NCBI RefSeq assembly: GCF_039544005.1 | Contig: NZ_BAABKV010000001.1 | Span: forward strand, 7,812,001-7,876,000 | Direction: 5' to 3' | Source: Kitasatospora paranensis | GTDB taxonomy: Bacteria; Actinomycetota; Actinomycetes; Streptomycetales; Streptomycetaceae | DNA: 64,000 nucleotides | In this document: one piece after another, positions 27,977-37,482 of the stretch | How the letters are laid out: each line of letters begins with the position of its first letter | Numbering within the stretch: the stretch's first letter is position 1 | Notes under the pieces: generated by a model | Seen by the model: only the letters and a program-made list of their open reading frames with translations | Told to the model about the DNA's origin: nothing | Database searches by the model: none | Made by a program: the position numbers and the translations under genes

Positions 27977-30451
27977 TCAGCCGGTACCGCCCTGAGCGAC
28001 GGCACCGACGGCACCGACGGTGCCGACCTCGACCGCCGCCGCCAGCGGCAGGTCGCCGCAGGACGGCCCGACCAGCACCGCGAAGACGCCGGACTCGGTC
28101 ACCCACCGCCCCTCCGCCACCGACCAGTGCTCCAGCGCCCGCGCGGCGACCGGCACCTCGACCTCGACCCGCTCACCGGGCCCGGCGTGCACCGCGGCGA
28201 AACCCGCCAGCCAGCGCACCGGCCGCTCCACCGCACTCGTCGGCCGGGCCAGGTACACCTGCACCACCTCGCGGGAGCGCCGGGTGCCGGTGTTGCGCAG
28301 CACCGCGCGCACCGTCAGGCCGGCCCCGGGCGCCGTCCGCTGCGGCACCTCCACCGCCAGGTACTCCCACCGGCCGTAGCCGAGGCCGTGGCCGAACCAG
28401 TAGGCGGGCGAGGCGCCGCTGCGCAGCCAGCCCCGGTGGCCCAGGTGCAGGCCCTCGGTGTAGGCGAGTTCGCCGCCGGTCGGCCGGGTGCGGGCGACCG
28501 CGGGCAGGTGCTCGTCGGCGGGCCAGCTGGCCGGCAGCCGTCCGCCCGGTTCGGTGTCGCCGAACAGCACGTCGGCGAGCGCGTCGCCGCCCTCCTGGCC
28601 GGGGAACCAGCCGAGCAGGACGGCCGCCACCCGGTCGCGCCAGGGCATCAGGACCGGGCCGCCGCTGTTGACGACCACCACGGTGGCCGGGTTGGCGGCG
28701 GCGACGGCGGCCACCAGGGCGTCCTGCTCCCCGGGCAGGCGCAGGGTGGCCCGGTCGAACCCCTCGCTCTCGTGCTCCTCGGAGGTGCCGACCACGATCA
28801 CCACCGCGTCGGCGGACCGGGCCAGTTCGACGGCCGCGGCGGCCTCGCGGACGGCCTCGTCCAGCGGCGGGTCGGCGGCCAGGGCGAAGACCCGCCCGTG
28901 GCCGTACTCCACCTGCCGACGGGCCAGCAGCTCGACCTCCTGGTGCTCCGCCAGGTCGAGGCCGACCTGCCGGTAGGAGGGCGTGACGTGCAGGTAGGTG
29001 GGGTCGTCGGACTCCGCGGGGACGTACTCGTCCAGCACCGTGCGGCCGTCCGCCGACAGCCGCACGGTGCCGAGCCCGACCACCCCGAGCCGCCAGCGCC
29101 CGGCGAAGGGCGCCCGCAGCACGGTGTGGATCTCGATCTCCCGCAGGTCGGTCAGGTCGACGTCCTCGGGAGTTTCGAACGACCGCCCGCTGGGGCGGTG
29201 TTCACGGTGGATCTCGCTGCCGTCGGCGGCCAGGAACCGCACCAGCAGGCCCGGTTCGCCGCTGCCCGGGAGCCGGCACAGCCCGGGTTCGAGCGGGGTG
29301 GGCCGCACCGAGGTGCGCACCCCCGGCAGGTACTCGACCACGGCGTCGGCCGGGAGCGCCGCCCGGATGCCGTCCAGCGGCGAGACGACGGACGCGGGGT
29401 AGACGCCGGCGCTGCCGCCGCCCTGCACCCGCGCCACCGCCGCGTTGGGGCCGATCACGGCGACGCGGCGCAGCGCCTCGGCGGCCAGCGGCAGCAGCCC
29501 GTCGCGGTTGCGGAGCAGGACGGCGCCGGCCGCCGCGGCCCGCCGCAGCAGGCCGCGCGCCTCGGCGGGGTCGACCGGGTCGGGGGCCGGCGGCGGGTCG
29601 AAGGCGCCGACGCGGCCGGCCAGCCGCAGCAGCCGGCGCACCTTGTCGTCGAGGGCGGCCGCGGGCACGCGCCCGTCCCGGACGGCGGCGGCGAGCCGCT
29701 CGCCCCAGTGCTCGTTGGGGCCCGGCATGGCCAGGTCGACGGCGGCGCCGCCGGTGGCCTCGGTGGAGCGGACGGCACCCCAGTCGGAGACGACCAGCCC
29801 GTCGAAGCCCCACTCGCCCTTGAGCGGTTCGGCGAGCAGCCGGCTCTCGCTCATCGGCTCGCCGTTGACGCCGTTGTATGCGGACATCACGGCCCAGACG
29901 CCGGCCCGGACAGCCGCCTCGAAGGGCGCGAGGTACACCTCGCGCAGGGTGCGCTCGTCGATCCGCGCGGTCATCGTGAGCCGTTCGGTCTCCGACTCGT
30001 TGCCGACGAAGTGCTTGGCGGTGGCGGCGACGCCACCGCCCTGCACGCCGGCGATGTAGGCGGCCCCGATCCGCGCGGTCAGCAGCGGGTCCTCGGAGAA
30101 GCACTCGAAGTTCCGGCCGGCGAACGGCGAGCGGTGCAGGTTGAGGGTGGGCGCGAGCAGCATGTCGACGCCCTTGCGGCGGGCCTCGGCGGCCAGCAGC
30201 GCACCGAGTTCGGCGACCAGGTCCTCGTCCCAGCTGGCCGCCATGGCGGTGGGGGAGGGCAGGGCGAGGGCCGTGTCGGACTCGTCCCAGCGTTCGCCGC
30301 GCACCCCGATCGGGCCGTCGGAGGTGACGATCGCCCGCATCCCGAGCGCGGGCTCGGCGCCGGTGCGGAACACTCCGCCGCCGGAGACGAGCCGCGCCCT
30401 GGCGTCGAGGTCGAGTCCGGGGCCGGGGTCGGCGCTGTCGATGGTGGTCAT
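27977..30451 (-). CDS. GH3 beta-glucosidase with PA14 insert
   Basis: Cytoplasmic GH3 exo-glycosidase, 824 residues, no signal peptide. The (beta/alpha)8 domain contains KHFVGNESETERLTM and the nucleophile Asp223 in LVVSDWGAVRST. The second sandwich domain follows, with a PA14-like insert at about 390-510 (LVRFLAADGSEIHREH, WRLGVVGLGTVRLSADGRTV). The fibronectin-like C-terminus (YLAVEVPQRTAPGAGL, REVVQVYLARP) is typical of BglX/KlBgl-type enzymes. The ATG overlaps the stop of the upstream permease by four bases, so it is the last gene of the importer operon and should hydrolyse the imported gluco-oligosaccharide. Confidence 0.93.
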   Translation of the reverse strand: MTTIDSADPGPGLDLDARARLVSGGGVFRTGAEPALGMRAIVTSDGPIGVRGERWDESDTALALPSPTAMAASWDEDLVAELGALLAAEARRKGVDMLLAPTLNLHRSPFAGRNFECFSEDPLLTARIGAAYIAGVQGGGVAATAKHFVGNESETERLTMTARIDERTLREVYLAPFEAAVRAGVWAVMSAYNGVNGEPMSESRLLAEPLKGEWGFDGLVVSDWGAVRSTEATGGAAVDLAMPGPNEHWGERLAAAVRDGRVPAAALDDKVRRLLRLAGRVGAFDPPPAPDPVDPAEARGLLRRAAAAGAVLLRNRDGLLPLAAEALRRVAVIGPNAAVARVQGGGSAGVYPASVVSPLDGIRAALPADAVVEYLPGVRTSVRPTPLEPGLCRLPGSGEPGLLVRFLAADGSEIHREHRPSGRSFETPEDVDLTDLREIEIHTVLRAPFAGRWRLGVVGLGTVRLSADGRTVLDEYVPAESDDPTYLHVTPSYRQVGLDLAEHQEVELLARRQVEYGHGRVFALAADPPLDEAVREAAAAVELARSADAVVIVVGTSEEHESEGFDRATLRLPGEQDALVAAVAAANPATVVVVNSGGPVLMPWRDRVAAVLLGWFPGQEGGDALADVLFGDTEPGGRLPASWPADEHLPAVARTRPTGGELAYTEGLHLGHRGWLRSGASPAYWFGHGLGYGRWEYLAVEVPQRTAPGAGLTVRAVLRNTGTRRSREVVQVYLARPTSAVERPVRWLAGFAAVHAGPGERVEVEVPVAARALEHWSVAEGRWVTESGVFAVLVGPSCGDLPLAAAVEVGTVGAVGAVAQGGTG

Positions 30452-31281
30452 CCCTTCATCGCTCCCTGCATGATCCCGTCGATGATCTGACGGCCCATCA
30501 CCAGGAAGACAGCGATGACCGGCAGGCTGGCGACGAGGGCGCCGGTGAGCACGAGCGAGTAGTCCTTGATGTAGCCGCTGGCCAGTTCGGAGAGGGTGAG
30601 CTGGATGGTCGGGTTCTGCTGGGTCATCACGACTTTGGGCCAGTAGAAGTCGTTCCAGGTGGCCATGAAGGTCAGCATGCCGAGCACGGCCATCGCCGGG
30701 CGGGCGGCGGGCAGCGCCACGTGCCAGTAGAGGCCGCGGGTGGTGCAGCCGTCCATCCGTGCCGCGTCGAGGAGTTCGTCGGGTACGGCGGTGACCAGGT
30801 ACTGGCGCATGAAGAACACGCCGAAGGCGTTGGCGACGGCCGGCACGATGAGGGCCTGGAGGTGGTCGGCCCAGTGGAACCAGTTCGCCATCATGATGTA
30901 GAGCGGGATGATGCCGAGCTGGGTCGGCACCATCATGGTGGCGACCACGGTGGCCAGCAGCGGGTTCCGGCCGCGGAACGGCAGCTTGGCGAAGGCGAAT
31001 CCGGCCAGCGACGAGGTGACGACCACGCTGGCGGTGACGGTGGCCGACACGATGAAGGAGTTCACCAGCGCGAGCTGCATGTCGGACTGGGCGAAGGCCT
31101 GGCCGATGTTGTGCAGCAGGTTGCCGCCGGGCAGCAGGACGGGCGGCACCCGGTGGATGTCGGTGTTGTTCCGGGAGGCGGCGACGACCGTCCAGTACAG
31201 CGGGAAGACGGACAGCAGGACGCCTACCGTCAGGGTGGCGTAGACGCTCTTCCCGGCGGAGAGTTGGCGGTTGCGGCTCAT
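30448..31281 (-). CDS. Sugar ABC transporter permease, MalG/CebG type
   Basis: 277-residue membrane subunit. The N-terminal anchor GVLLSVFPLYWTVVAASRNN is followed by five more helices. The EAA loop reads VPDELLDAARMDGCTTRGLYWHVALPAARP. The end IDGIMQGAMKG is standard for the family. The ATG at 31281 overlaps the previous permease stop (ATGA), and its own stop overlaps the GH3 start. It forms the pore with the MalF-type partner. Specificity is probably for a beta-gluco-oligosaccharide given the genes around it. Confidence 0.93.
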   Translation of the reverse strand: MSRNRQLSAGKSVYATLTVGVLLSVFPLYWTVVAASRNNTDIHRVPPVLLPGGNLLHNIGQAFAQSDMQLALVNSFIVSATVTASVVVTSSLAGFAFAKLPFRGRNPLLATVVATMMVPTQLGIIPLYIMMANWFHWADHLQALIVPAVANAFGVFFMRQYLVTAVPDELLDAARMDGCTTRGLYWHVALPAARPAMAVLGMLTFMATWNDFYWPKVVMTQQNPTIQLTLSELASGYIKDYSLVLTGALVASLPVIAVFLVMGRQIIDGIMQGAMKG

Positions 31282-32243
31282 GCGGCGTCGACGCCCTTCA
31301 TTCGGCGGGCGGCCAGCAGGTTGACGGCCACGATGACGACGATGAGCAGGAACATCGCCCAGGACACCGCCGCTCCGTAGCCGTACTTGAAGCGGCCCCA
31401 GAACTGGTTGTAGGAGTACAGCGCCAGGGTCTGGAACTGGTGCTGGGAGCCGCCGGTGGTCGGGTCCTGCTGCTGGCTGAAGAGCATCGGCTCGCCGAAC
31501 AGCTGGAGCGCGCCGATGGTCGACACGATCACGGTGAACAGGATGGTCGGACGCAGCATCGGGACGGTGATCGAACGGAACTGCCGCCAGCGGCCGGCAC
31601 CGTCGATGGCGGCGGCCTCGTACAGCTCGAACGGCACGGACTGCATCGCGGCCAGGTAGATCAGGGCGTTGTAGCCCGTCCAGCGCCAGGTGACGATGGT
31701 GGCGATCGCCGTCCAGGACGAGAGGGTGCCGGCCTGCCAGTCGATGTGGTCGACGCCGAAGAGTCCGAACAGCCAGTTGATCAGGCCGAAGTCGCGGCCG
31801 AACAGCTGGACGAAGATCAGGGTGACTGCGGCGACCGAGGTGACGTTCGGCAGCAGCACCCCGAGCCGGAAGAACGTCCGGCCGCGGACGCGGTAGTTGA
31901 GCAGGTGGGCGAGGCCGAGCGCGAGCAGCAGCTGCGGCACCGTGGCGAGCACGCCGATGCCGACGGTGTTCTTCAGCGCGTTCCAGAAGAACGGGTCGGC
32001 CAGCAGCGTCCGGTAGTTGTCCAGGCCGACCCAGGTGCTCTCGCTGCCCGGGCGGTCGGCCCGCCAACCGGTCATCGAGACATAGCCCGTGTAGAGCATC
32101 GGGAACAGCCCGAAGAGGGCGAAGACGACGAAGAACGGCGCTGTGTACAGGTACGGGGACACGCGGCGATCGGCGCGGCTCCAGCGGGCGGCCGGCGCGC
32201 GGGCCGGACGCAGCGGCGTGTCGGCGGACACGGTCGCGGCCAT
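31278..32243 (-). CDS. Sugar ABC transporter permease, MalF/CebF type
   Basis: 321-residue permease. A cytoplasmic Arg/Pro-rich start precedes YLYTAPFFVVFALFGLFPMLYTGYVSM. The EAA loop reads VPFELYEAAAIDGAGRWRQFRSITVPMLRP. Six helices are evident and the C-terminus ends AARRMKGVDAA. It resembles CebF-type permeases of cello-oligosaccharide importers. It lies 110 bases after the binding-protein gene, within the same operon, and no ATPase gene is present, as expected if MsiK energises the system. Confidence 0.92.
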   Translation of the reverse strand: MAATVSADTPLRPARAPAARWSRADRRVSPYLYTAPFFVVFALFGLFPMLYTGYVSMTGWRADRPGSESTWVGLDNYRTLLADPFFWNALKNTVGIGVLATVPQLLLALGLAHLLNYRVRGRTFFRLGVLLPNVTSVAAVTLIFVQLFGRDFGLINWLFGLFGVDHIDWQAGTLSSWTAIATIVTWRWTGYNALIYLAAMQSVPFELYEAAAIDGAGRWRQFRSITVPMLRPTILFTVIVSTIGALQLFGEPMLFSQQQDPTTGGSQHQFQTLALYSYNQFWGRFKYGYGAAVSWAMFLLIVVIVAVNLLAARRMKGVDAA

Positions 32244-32353
32244 GGCTTGGCTCCTTGCGGGGTGGCCCGCCGGCCCGGCGCGGTGTCAGGACCGCGCCGG
32301 GCCGGCGGTGTCGGGGAGGGGAGGTGGGGCGGTACTGCGACGGCGCCCGGTTC

Positions 32354-33655
32354 TCAGCCGGTGATGTTGGCGACGTCGGCGAGCGCCTTCGTCCAGGCGG
32401 TCGCGGCATCGGCCTTGCCCTGCTCGATCGAGGTGAGCGCGTTGCCGAGCGCGGTGCCGATCTCGGCGCCGTGGGCCCCGAGCGGCTGCGGCTTCAGGTC
32501 CTTGGCGGACTGCGAGAAGATCTTGCCGGTGGGCGCGTTGTTGAACAGCGGGTCGGTGTGGGTCGCGATGTCCGGCTGGCTCCACAGCGCCTGGTCGGAC
32601 GGGAAGTAGCCCTTGTTCTTGAACAGCCACGCCTCCTGCTCGGGGGCGGTGAGCCACTTGGCGAGGTCCACGGCGGCCTTGGTGTGCTTGCCGGACTTGG
32701 GCACCGTCAGGTACGAGCCGCCCCAGTTGCCGCCGCCGCCCGGGATCCGGGCCATGTCCCAGGTGCCCTTGTCGGTCGGCGGGTTGGCCTTGAACTCGTA
32801 GCTCATCCAGGCGGGGCAGGCGACGGTGGCGAACTGGCTCTTCTGGAAGCCGGTGTCCCAGGCCGGGGTGAAGGCCTGGATCCCGGCCGACTCGCCGTCC
32901 TTGACGGCGCCGGCGACCAGGTCGAACGACTGCTTCACGGCCGGGTTCTCGGTGACCACGGGCTTGCCGGAGCTGTCGTAGAAGCCGGTGGGGGCCTGCG
33001 CGACGATGGCGCTGAACAGGTTGCCCGCGCTGTCGAACCACTTGGCGCCCTTGTTCGGGCTCTTGGCCAGGAATTGCTTGCCGACGGCCGTGTACGCCTG
33101 CCAGTCGGTCAGCAGTGCCGAGACCTGGTCGCGGTCGGTGGGCAGCCCGGCGGCCTTGAACAGGTCGCTGCGGTAGCAGAGCGCCATGCCGCCCATGTCG
33201 GTGCCGAGGCCGAACAGGACGCTGCCGTCGGTGCTGGAGGCGGGGGCCGTCTTCGACGGCACCCACTGGTCCTTGCCGACGCCGTTGTCCAGGAAGTTGA
33301 CGAACTTGGACGCCTGCGGCTGGAAGCCGGCGACCTGGCCGATCTCGATGGCCTCGACGTCCGCGGTGCCGGAGCCGGCGAGCAGGTGCGCCTGGAGGTT
33401 CTGGTGGTGCGCGCCCATGTCGGCGCGGTTCTCCTTGATCGTGACATTGGGGTGCAGCTGCTCGTACTGCTTGTAGAGATCCGCGTAGCCGAAGTCCGAG
33501 AAGAGGTTCACGGTCAGCGTGATCTTCGCGTTCGCGTCGTCCTGAGCGGGCGTGCCGCTGCTGGAACAACCGGCGACGGTCAGGGCCGCGGCCAGGGCGA
33601 CAGCGGTGGCGGCGGCCGGGAACGCGGTTCTCCGGCCGGGGCGGGTGGTGGGCAT
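32354..33655 (-). CDS. Sugar-binding lipoprotein of ABC importer (CebE-like)
   Basis: 433-residue extracytoplasmic solute-binding protein. The ATG at 33655 follows GCGAGGAGC. The signal peptide ends in the lipobox LTVAGCSSSG, so it is anchored as a lipoprotein at Cys30 or so. The mature region has the COG1653 fold, with NLFSDFGYADLYKQYEQLHPNV split over the first lobe and LTAPEQEAWLFKNKGYFPS near the hinge. It is the first gene of the importer-GH3 operon, and a GGAGAGCGCTCTCC operator lies 36 bases upstream of the start. The ligand is unknown, probably a beta-gluco-oligosaccharide. Confidence 0.92.
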   Translation of the reverse strand: MPTTRPGRRTAFPAAATAVALAAALTVAGCSSSGTPAQDDANAKITLTVNLFSDFGYADLYKQYEQLHPNVTIKENRADMGAHHQNLQAHLLAGSGTADVEAIEIGQVAGFQPQASKFVNFLDNGVGKDQWVPSKTAPASSTDGSVLFGLGTDMGGMALCYRSDLFKAAGLPTDRDQVSALLTDWQAYTAVGKQFLAKSPNKGAKWFDSAGNLFSAIVAQAPTGFYDSSGKPVVTENPAVKQSFDLVAGAVKDGESAGIQAFTPAWDTGFQKSQFATVACPAWMSYEFKANPPTDKGTWDMARIPGGGGNWGGSYLTVPKSGKHTKAAVDLAKWLTAPEQEAWLFKNKGYFPSDQALWSQPDIATHTDPLFNNAPTGKIFSQSAKDLKPQPLGAHGAEIGTALGNALTSIEQGKADAATAWTKALADVANITG

Positions 33656-33690
33656 GGTGGCTCCTCGCAGGGTGGCTGGGATCGCAATCT

Positions 33691-33704
33691 GGAGAGCGCT
33701 CTCC
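33691..33704. promoter_or_regulatory. LacI-type operator 1 (importer-GH3 operon)
   Basis: GGAGAGCGCTCTCC is a perfect 14-bp palindrome just downstream of the predicted leftward transcription start. It shares the GAGCGCTC core with the known CebR box TGGGAGCGCTCCCA, and the same core recurs at 33861 and 39031. Confidence 0.8.
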
Positions 33705-33715
33705 CATCGGCCTGG

Positions 33716-33744
33716 AGCTTGGCCCGTGTGCCCGCACAAGTCAA
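33716..33744 (-). promoter_or_regulatory. Candidate leftward promoter of importer operon
   Basis: On the minus strand TTGACT (33744-33739), a 17-bp spacer and CAAGCT (33721-33716) form a plausible promoter. It would start transcription at about 33709, directly beside operator 1. Confidence 0.45.
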
Positions 33745-33750
33745 GACTTT

Positions 33751-33771
33751 GGTGCAAAACCTCTGTGCACC
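33751..33771. repeat. GGTGCA-N9-TGCACC inverted repeat
   Basis: A 6-bp inverted repeat lies in the middle of the divergent control region, upstream of both promoters. It could be an activator site; no factor is assigned. Confidence 0.4.
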
Positions 33772-33818
33772 AGCCTATTTGGCCGACCATCGACAGTCCG
33801 CCCGATGCTGCACGGGTC

Positions 33819-33848
33819 TTGACACGGCGGAAACCTGGCGGCAACCAT
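33819..33848 (+). promoter_or_regulatory. Candidate rightward promoter of the glycanase gene
   Basis: TTGACA (33819-33824) is followed after 18 bp by a weak -10 (AACCAT, 33843-33848). Operator 2 begins about 12 bases downstream, the same geometry as on the other side of this divergent region. Confidence 0.4.
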
Positions 33849-33860
33849 CTCCATGACTGC

Positions 33861-33872
33861 GAGAGCGCTCTC
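33861..33872. promoter_or_regulatory. LacI-type operator 2 (multimodular glycanase gene)
   Basis: GAGAGCGCTCTC is a perfect 12-bp palindrome followed by CCA, as at operator 1. It lies 63 bases before the glycanase ATG, between the candidate promoter and the gene. Confidence 0.8.
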
Positions 33873-33935
33873 CCAGGAATGGGCGGCCCACCCCTGCCGC
33901 CGGTCCTCCCCCACCGTCTCGTCAGGAGAGTCCCC

Positions 33936-36900
33936 ATGCTCGCTCCACCCGCCCCCGCGGCGGTCCGATCCGAACGCTCGTCACCCCTGTGGCGTGCGCT
34001 GTCGGCGGCGCTGGCCGCCGCCCTCGTCGCCGGTCTGATGCTGCTCGTGCCCGCCGGCCGGGCGCAGGCCGCGGCGTCCCTGCTGTCCCAGGGCAAGCCG
34101 GTCACGGCGTCCAGCGAGGAGAACTACGGCACGCCGGCCACCAACGCGGTGGACGGCAACACCGGCACCCGCTGGTCCTCAGCCAACACCGACCCGCAGT
34201 GGATCCAGGTCGACCTCGGCGCGGTGGCCACCGTCAGCCAGGTGGTGCTCCAGTGGGAGGCGGCGTACGGGAAGGCCTACCAGATCCAGCTGTCCTCGGA
34301 CGGCACGAACTGGACGACGGCGTACTCCACCACCACCGGCGCGGGCGGCACCGAGACCCTCAACGTCGCGGGCAGCGCCCGCTACGTGCGGATGAACGGC
34401 ATCCAGCGCGGCACCGGATACGGCTACTCGCTCTGGGAGTTCCAGGTCTTCGGCACGCTCGGCGGCGGCACCCTCGGGCAGCTGCGGCACCGCGAACGCT
34501 GCCCTGGGCAAGTCGGTCACGGCGTCCAGCGAGGAGAACTACGGCACCCCGGCCACCAACGCGGTGGACGGCAACACCGCCACCCGCTGGTCCTCCGCCG
34601 CGACCGACCCGCAGTGGATCCAGGTCGACCTCGGCTCGGACCAGCCGGTCTGCCAGGTCGTGCTCCAGTGGGAGTCCGCCTACGGCAAGGCCTACCAGAT
34701 CCAGCTGTCCTCGGACGGCACGAACTGGACGACGGCCTACTCCACCACCACCGGCGCGGGCGGCACCGAGACCCTGAACGTCTCCGGCACCGGCCGCTAC
34801 GTGCGGATGAACGGCACCCAGCGCGGCACCGGATACGGCTACTCCCTCTGGGAGTTCCAGGTGCGCACCGGCACGGGCGGCTCGTCGACCCCGACCACCC
34901 CGCCGACCTCGCCGCCGCCCACCACCCCGCCGCCCGGCAACTGGACGACGGTCTTCAACGAGGACTTCACCGGCGGCGCCGGCGCCGCGCCGAACGCCAA
35001 CGACTGGATCGTGGACACCGGCACCGGCTACACCGGCGGCCCGGCCAACTGGGGCACCGGCGAGGTGCAGACCGACACCAACTCCGCGGCCAACGTGGGC
35101 CTGGACGGCAACGGCGCGCTCAACCTGACCGCGGTGAAGAACGGCACGGCCTGGACCTCCGGCCGGATCGAGTCCAAGCGCTCGGACTTCACCGTCCCGG
35201 CCGGCGGCCAGCTGCAGATCTCCGCGACCGTCAAGCAGCCCAACCCGGCCAACGGGGCAGGCTACTGGCCCTCCTTCCGGGCGATGGGCGCCGCCAACCG
35301 CGGCAACTTCACCGCCTGGCCGGCCGCCGGTGAGAGCGACATCCTGGAGAACGTCAACGGACGCAGCCAGCTCTCGACCACGCTGCACTGCGGGACCGCC
35401 CCCGGCGGCAACTGCAACGAGTACAACGGCATGACCAGCGGGCTGGCGAGCTGCACCGGCTGCCAGACCGGCTACCACACGTACGCGCAGATCCTCGACC
35501 GCACGACCTCGGACGAGCAGATCCGCTGGTACCTCGACGGCCGCCAGGTGTGGCAGGTCAACGAGTCGCAGGTGGGCGTCTCCACCTGGGACACCGCCGT
35601 GCACCACGGCTTCTACCTGATCTTCAACCTCGGCATCGGCGGCGGCTTCCCGAACGCGGTCTGCAACTGCACCTCGCCGACCGACGCGACCAGCTCCGGC
35701 GGCGCGCTGAGCATCGACAAGGTGACGGTCTCCACCACCAGCGGCACCGCCCCCGCGCCGCTGACCGACCCGGCCGTGCCGACCACCCCGTCCACCGTCA
35801 AGGTGACCGGCTCCCAGGGCAACTGGGCGCTGACCGTGAACGGCGCGCCGTACCAGGTCAAGGGCATCACCTGGGGCCCGGCCAACTCCACCGCGGAGGC
35901 GCACATCCGCGAGCTCAAGGCGATGGGCGTCAACACCCTGCGCACCTGGGGCACCGACGCCGGCTCCAAGCCGCTGCTGGACACCGCGGCCGCGCACGGC
36001 CTCAAGGTGGTCAACGGCTTCTGGCTGAACCAGGGCGCGGACTACGTCAACGACACCGCCTACATGAACACCACGCTCGACCAGATCAAGCAGTGGGTGA
36101 CCACCTACAAGGACCACCCCGGCGTGCTGATGTGGGACGTCGGCAACGAGGTCATCCTCACCACTCAGGACCACACCTACACCGGCTCCACCGTCGAGCA
36201 GGAGCGGGTCGCGTACGCCAAGTACGTGGAGCGGGTCACCCAGGCGATCCACGCGATCGACCCGAACCACCCGGTCACCTCCACCGACGCCTACACCGGC
36301 GCCTGGAAGTACTACAAGGACAACACCCCGAGCCTGGACCTGCTCGCGGTCAACTCCTACGGCGCGGTCTGCAACGTCAAGAACGACTGGATCAGCGGCG
36401 GTTACACCAAGCCGTACATCATCACCGAGTCCGGCGAGGACGGTGAGTGGGAGGTCCCGAACGACGCCAACGGCGTGCCGACCGAGCCCTCCGACATCGC
36501 CAAGCGCGACGCCTACCTGTCCAACTGGGGCTGCATCAGCGGGCACACCGGTGTCTCCCTCGGTGCGACGGTCTTCCACTACGGCACCGAGAGCGACTTC
36601 GGCGGCGTGTGGTTCAACACCGTGCCCTCCGGCTGGCGGCGGCTCAGCTTCTACTCGGTGGCCAAGGACTACGGCGGCAACCCCGGCACCAACACCCCGC
36701 CGGTGATCTCCTCGATGACGCTCAGCAACACGGCCACCGTGCCGGCCGGCGGCACCTTCGACATCACCACGTCGACCACCGACCCGGACGGCGACCTGAT
36801 CCGCTACCAGCTGTTCTACTGCGACAAGTACGCGGGCGGCGGCACCGGGTTCAGCCAGGTGAACTTCACCCAGACCTCGGACGGGCACTTCACCGCGACC

Positions 36901-37404
36901 GCCCCGAAGAACCTGGGCGTCTACAAGGTCTACGTCTACGCGTACGACGGCCACGGCAACGTGGGCATCGAGACCAAGTCCTTCCGGGTGGTCGCCCCGA
37001 CGCCGTCCGGCACCAACGTCGCACGCGGCAAGCCCACCACCGCCTCCACCTTCCAGGCCACCGGCAACGGCGCGCCCTACCCGGCGAGCAACGCCACCGA
37101 CGGGAACTGGAACACCCGGTGGGCCAGCGAGTGGGCCGATCCGCAGTGGATCCAGGTCGACCTCGGCCAGACCACGTCGATCAAGCACGTGCAGCTCGGC
37201 TGGGAGTCCGCCTACGGCAAGGCCTACCAGATCCAGGTCTCCGGTGACGGCACCAACTGGACGACCGCCTACTCCACGAGCAGCGGCAGCGGCGGGGTCG
37301 ACGACGTCGACCTGACCGCGAGCGGGCGCTACGTCCGGGTCACCATCACGCAGCGCGGCACCACCTACGGGGACTCGCTGTACGAACTCGGCGTCTACGC
37401 CTGA
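33936..37404 (+). CDS. Secreted multimodular glycanase: F5/8C x2 - GH16 - clan-A barrel - Ig-like - F5/8C (one frame break)
   Basis: Exported protein of about 1155 residues; the ATG at 33936 follows CAGGAGAG. Order: signal peptide (to ~45), two nearly identical F5/8-type-C (CBM32-like) modules (about 48-171 and 188-310), Thr/Pro linker, GH16 domain (about 336-600) with catalytic motif GESDILENVNG near 465, a GH2/GH5-like clan-A barrel (about 623-918) with acid/base in WDVGNEV near 738 and nucleophile candidate in IITESGED near 830, an Ig-like domain, and a third F5/8C module to the end. The frame changes at the C3 run 34471-34473; removing one base joins both parts and makes the module spacing exactly 138 codons. 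It probably attacks beta-glucan. Confidence 0.85.
34101..34862 (+). repeat. Tandem duplicated F5/8C module (about 347 bp, offset 415)
   Basis: 34101-34447 and 34516-34862 are highly similar at the nucleotide level, with long identical runs over EENYGTPATNAVDGN and AYQIQLSSDGTNWTTAYST. They encode the first two carbohydrate-binding modules of the glycanase, evidence of a recent internal duplication. Confidence 0.85.
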
Positions 37405-37482
37405 TCCAGACTCCCGGGGTGTGCCGGCCCCACGCGGCGCACCCCGGGGCAACCCCCACCCATCCGTTCGAATGGAGGTCCG

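Noticed and set aside
33751..33771. GGTGCA-N9-TGCACC as a fourth operator of the LacI regulator
   Set aside because: It lacks the GAGCGCTC core found at the three operators, so it is listed only as an inverted repeat.
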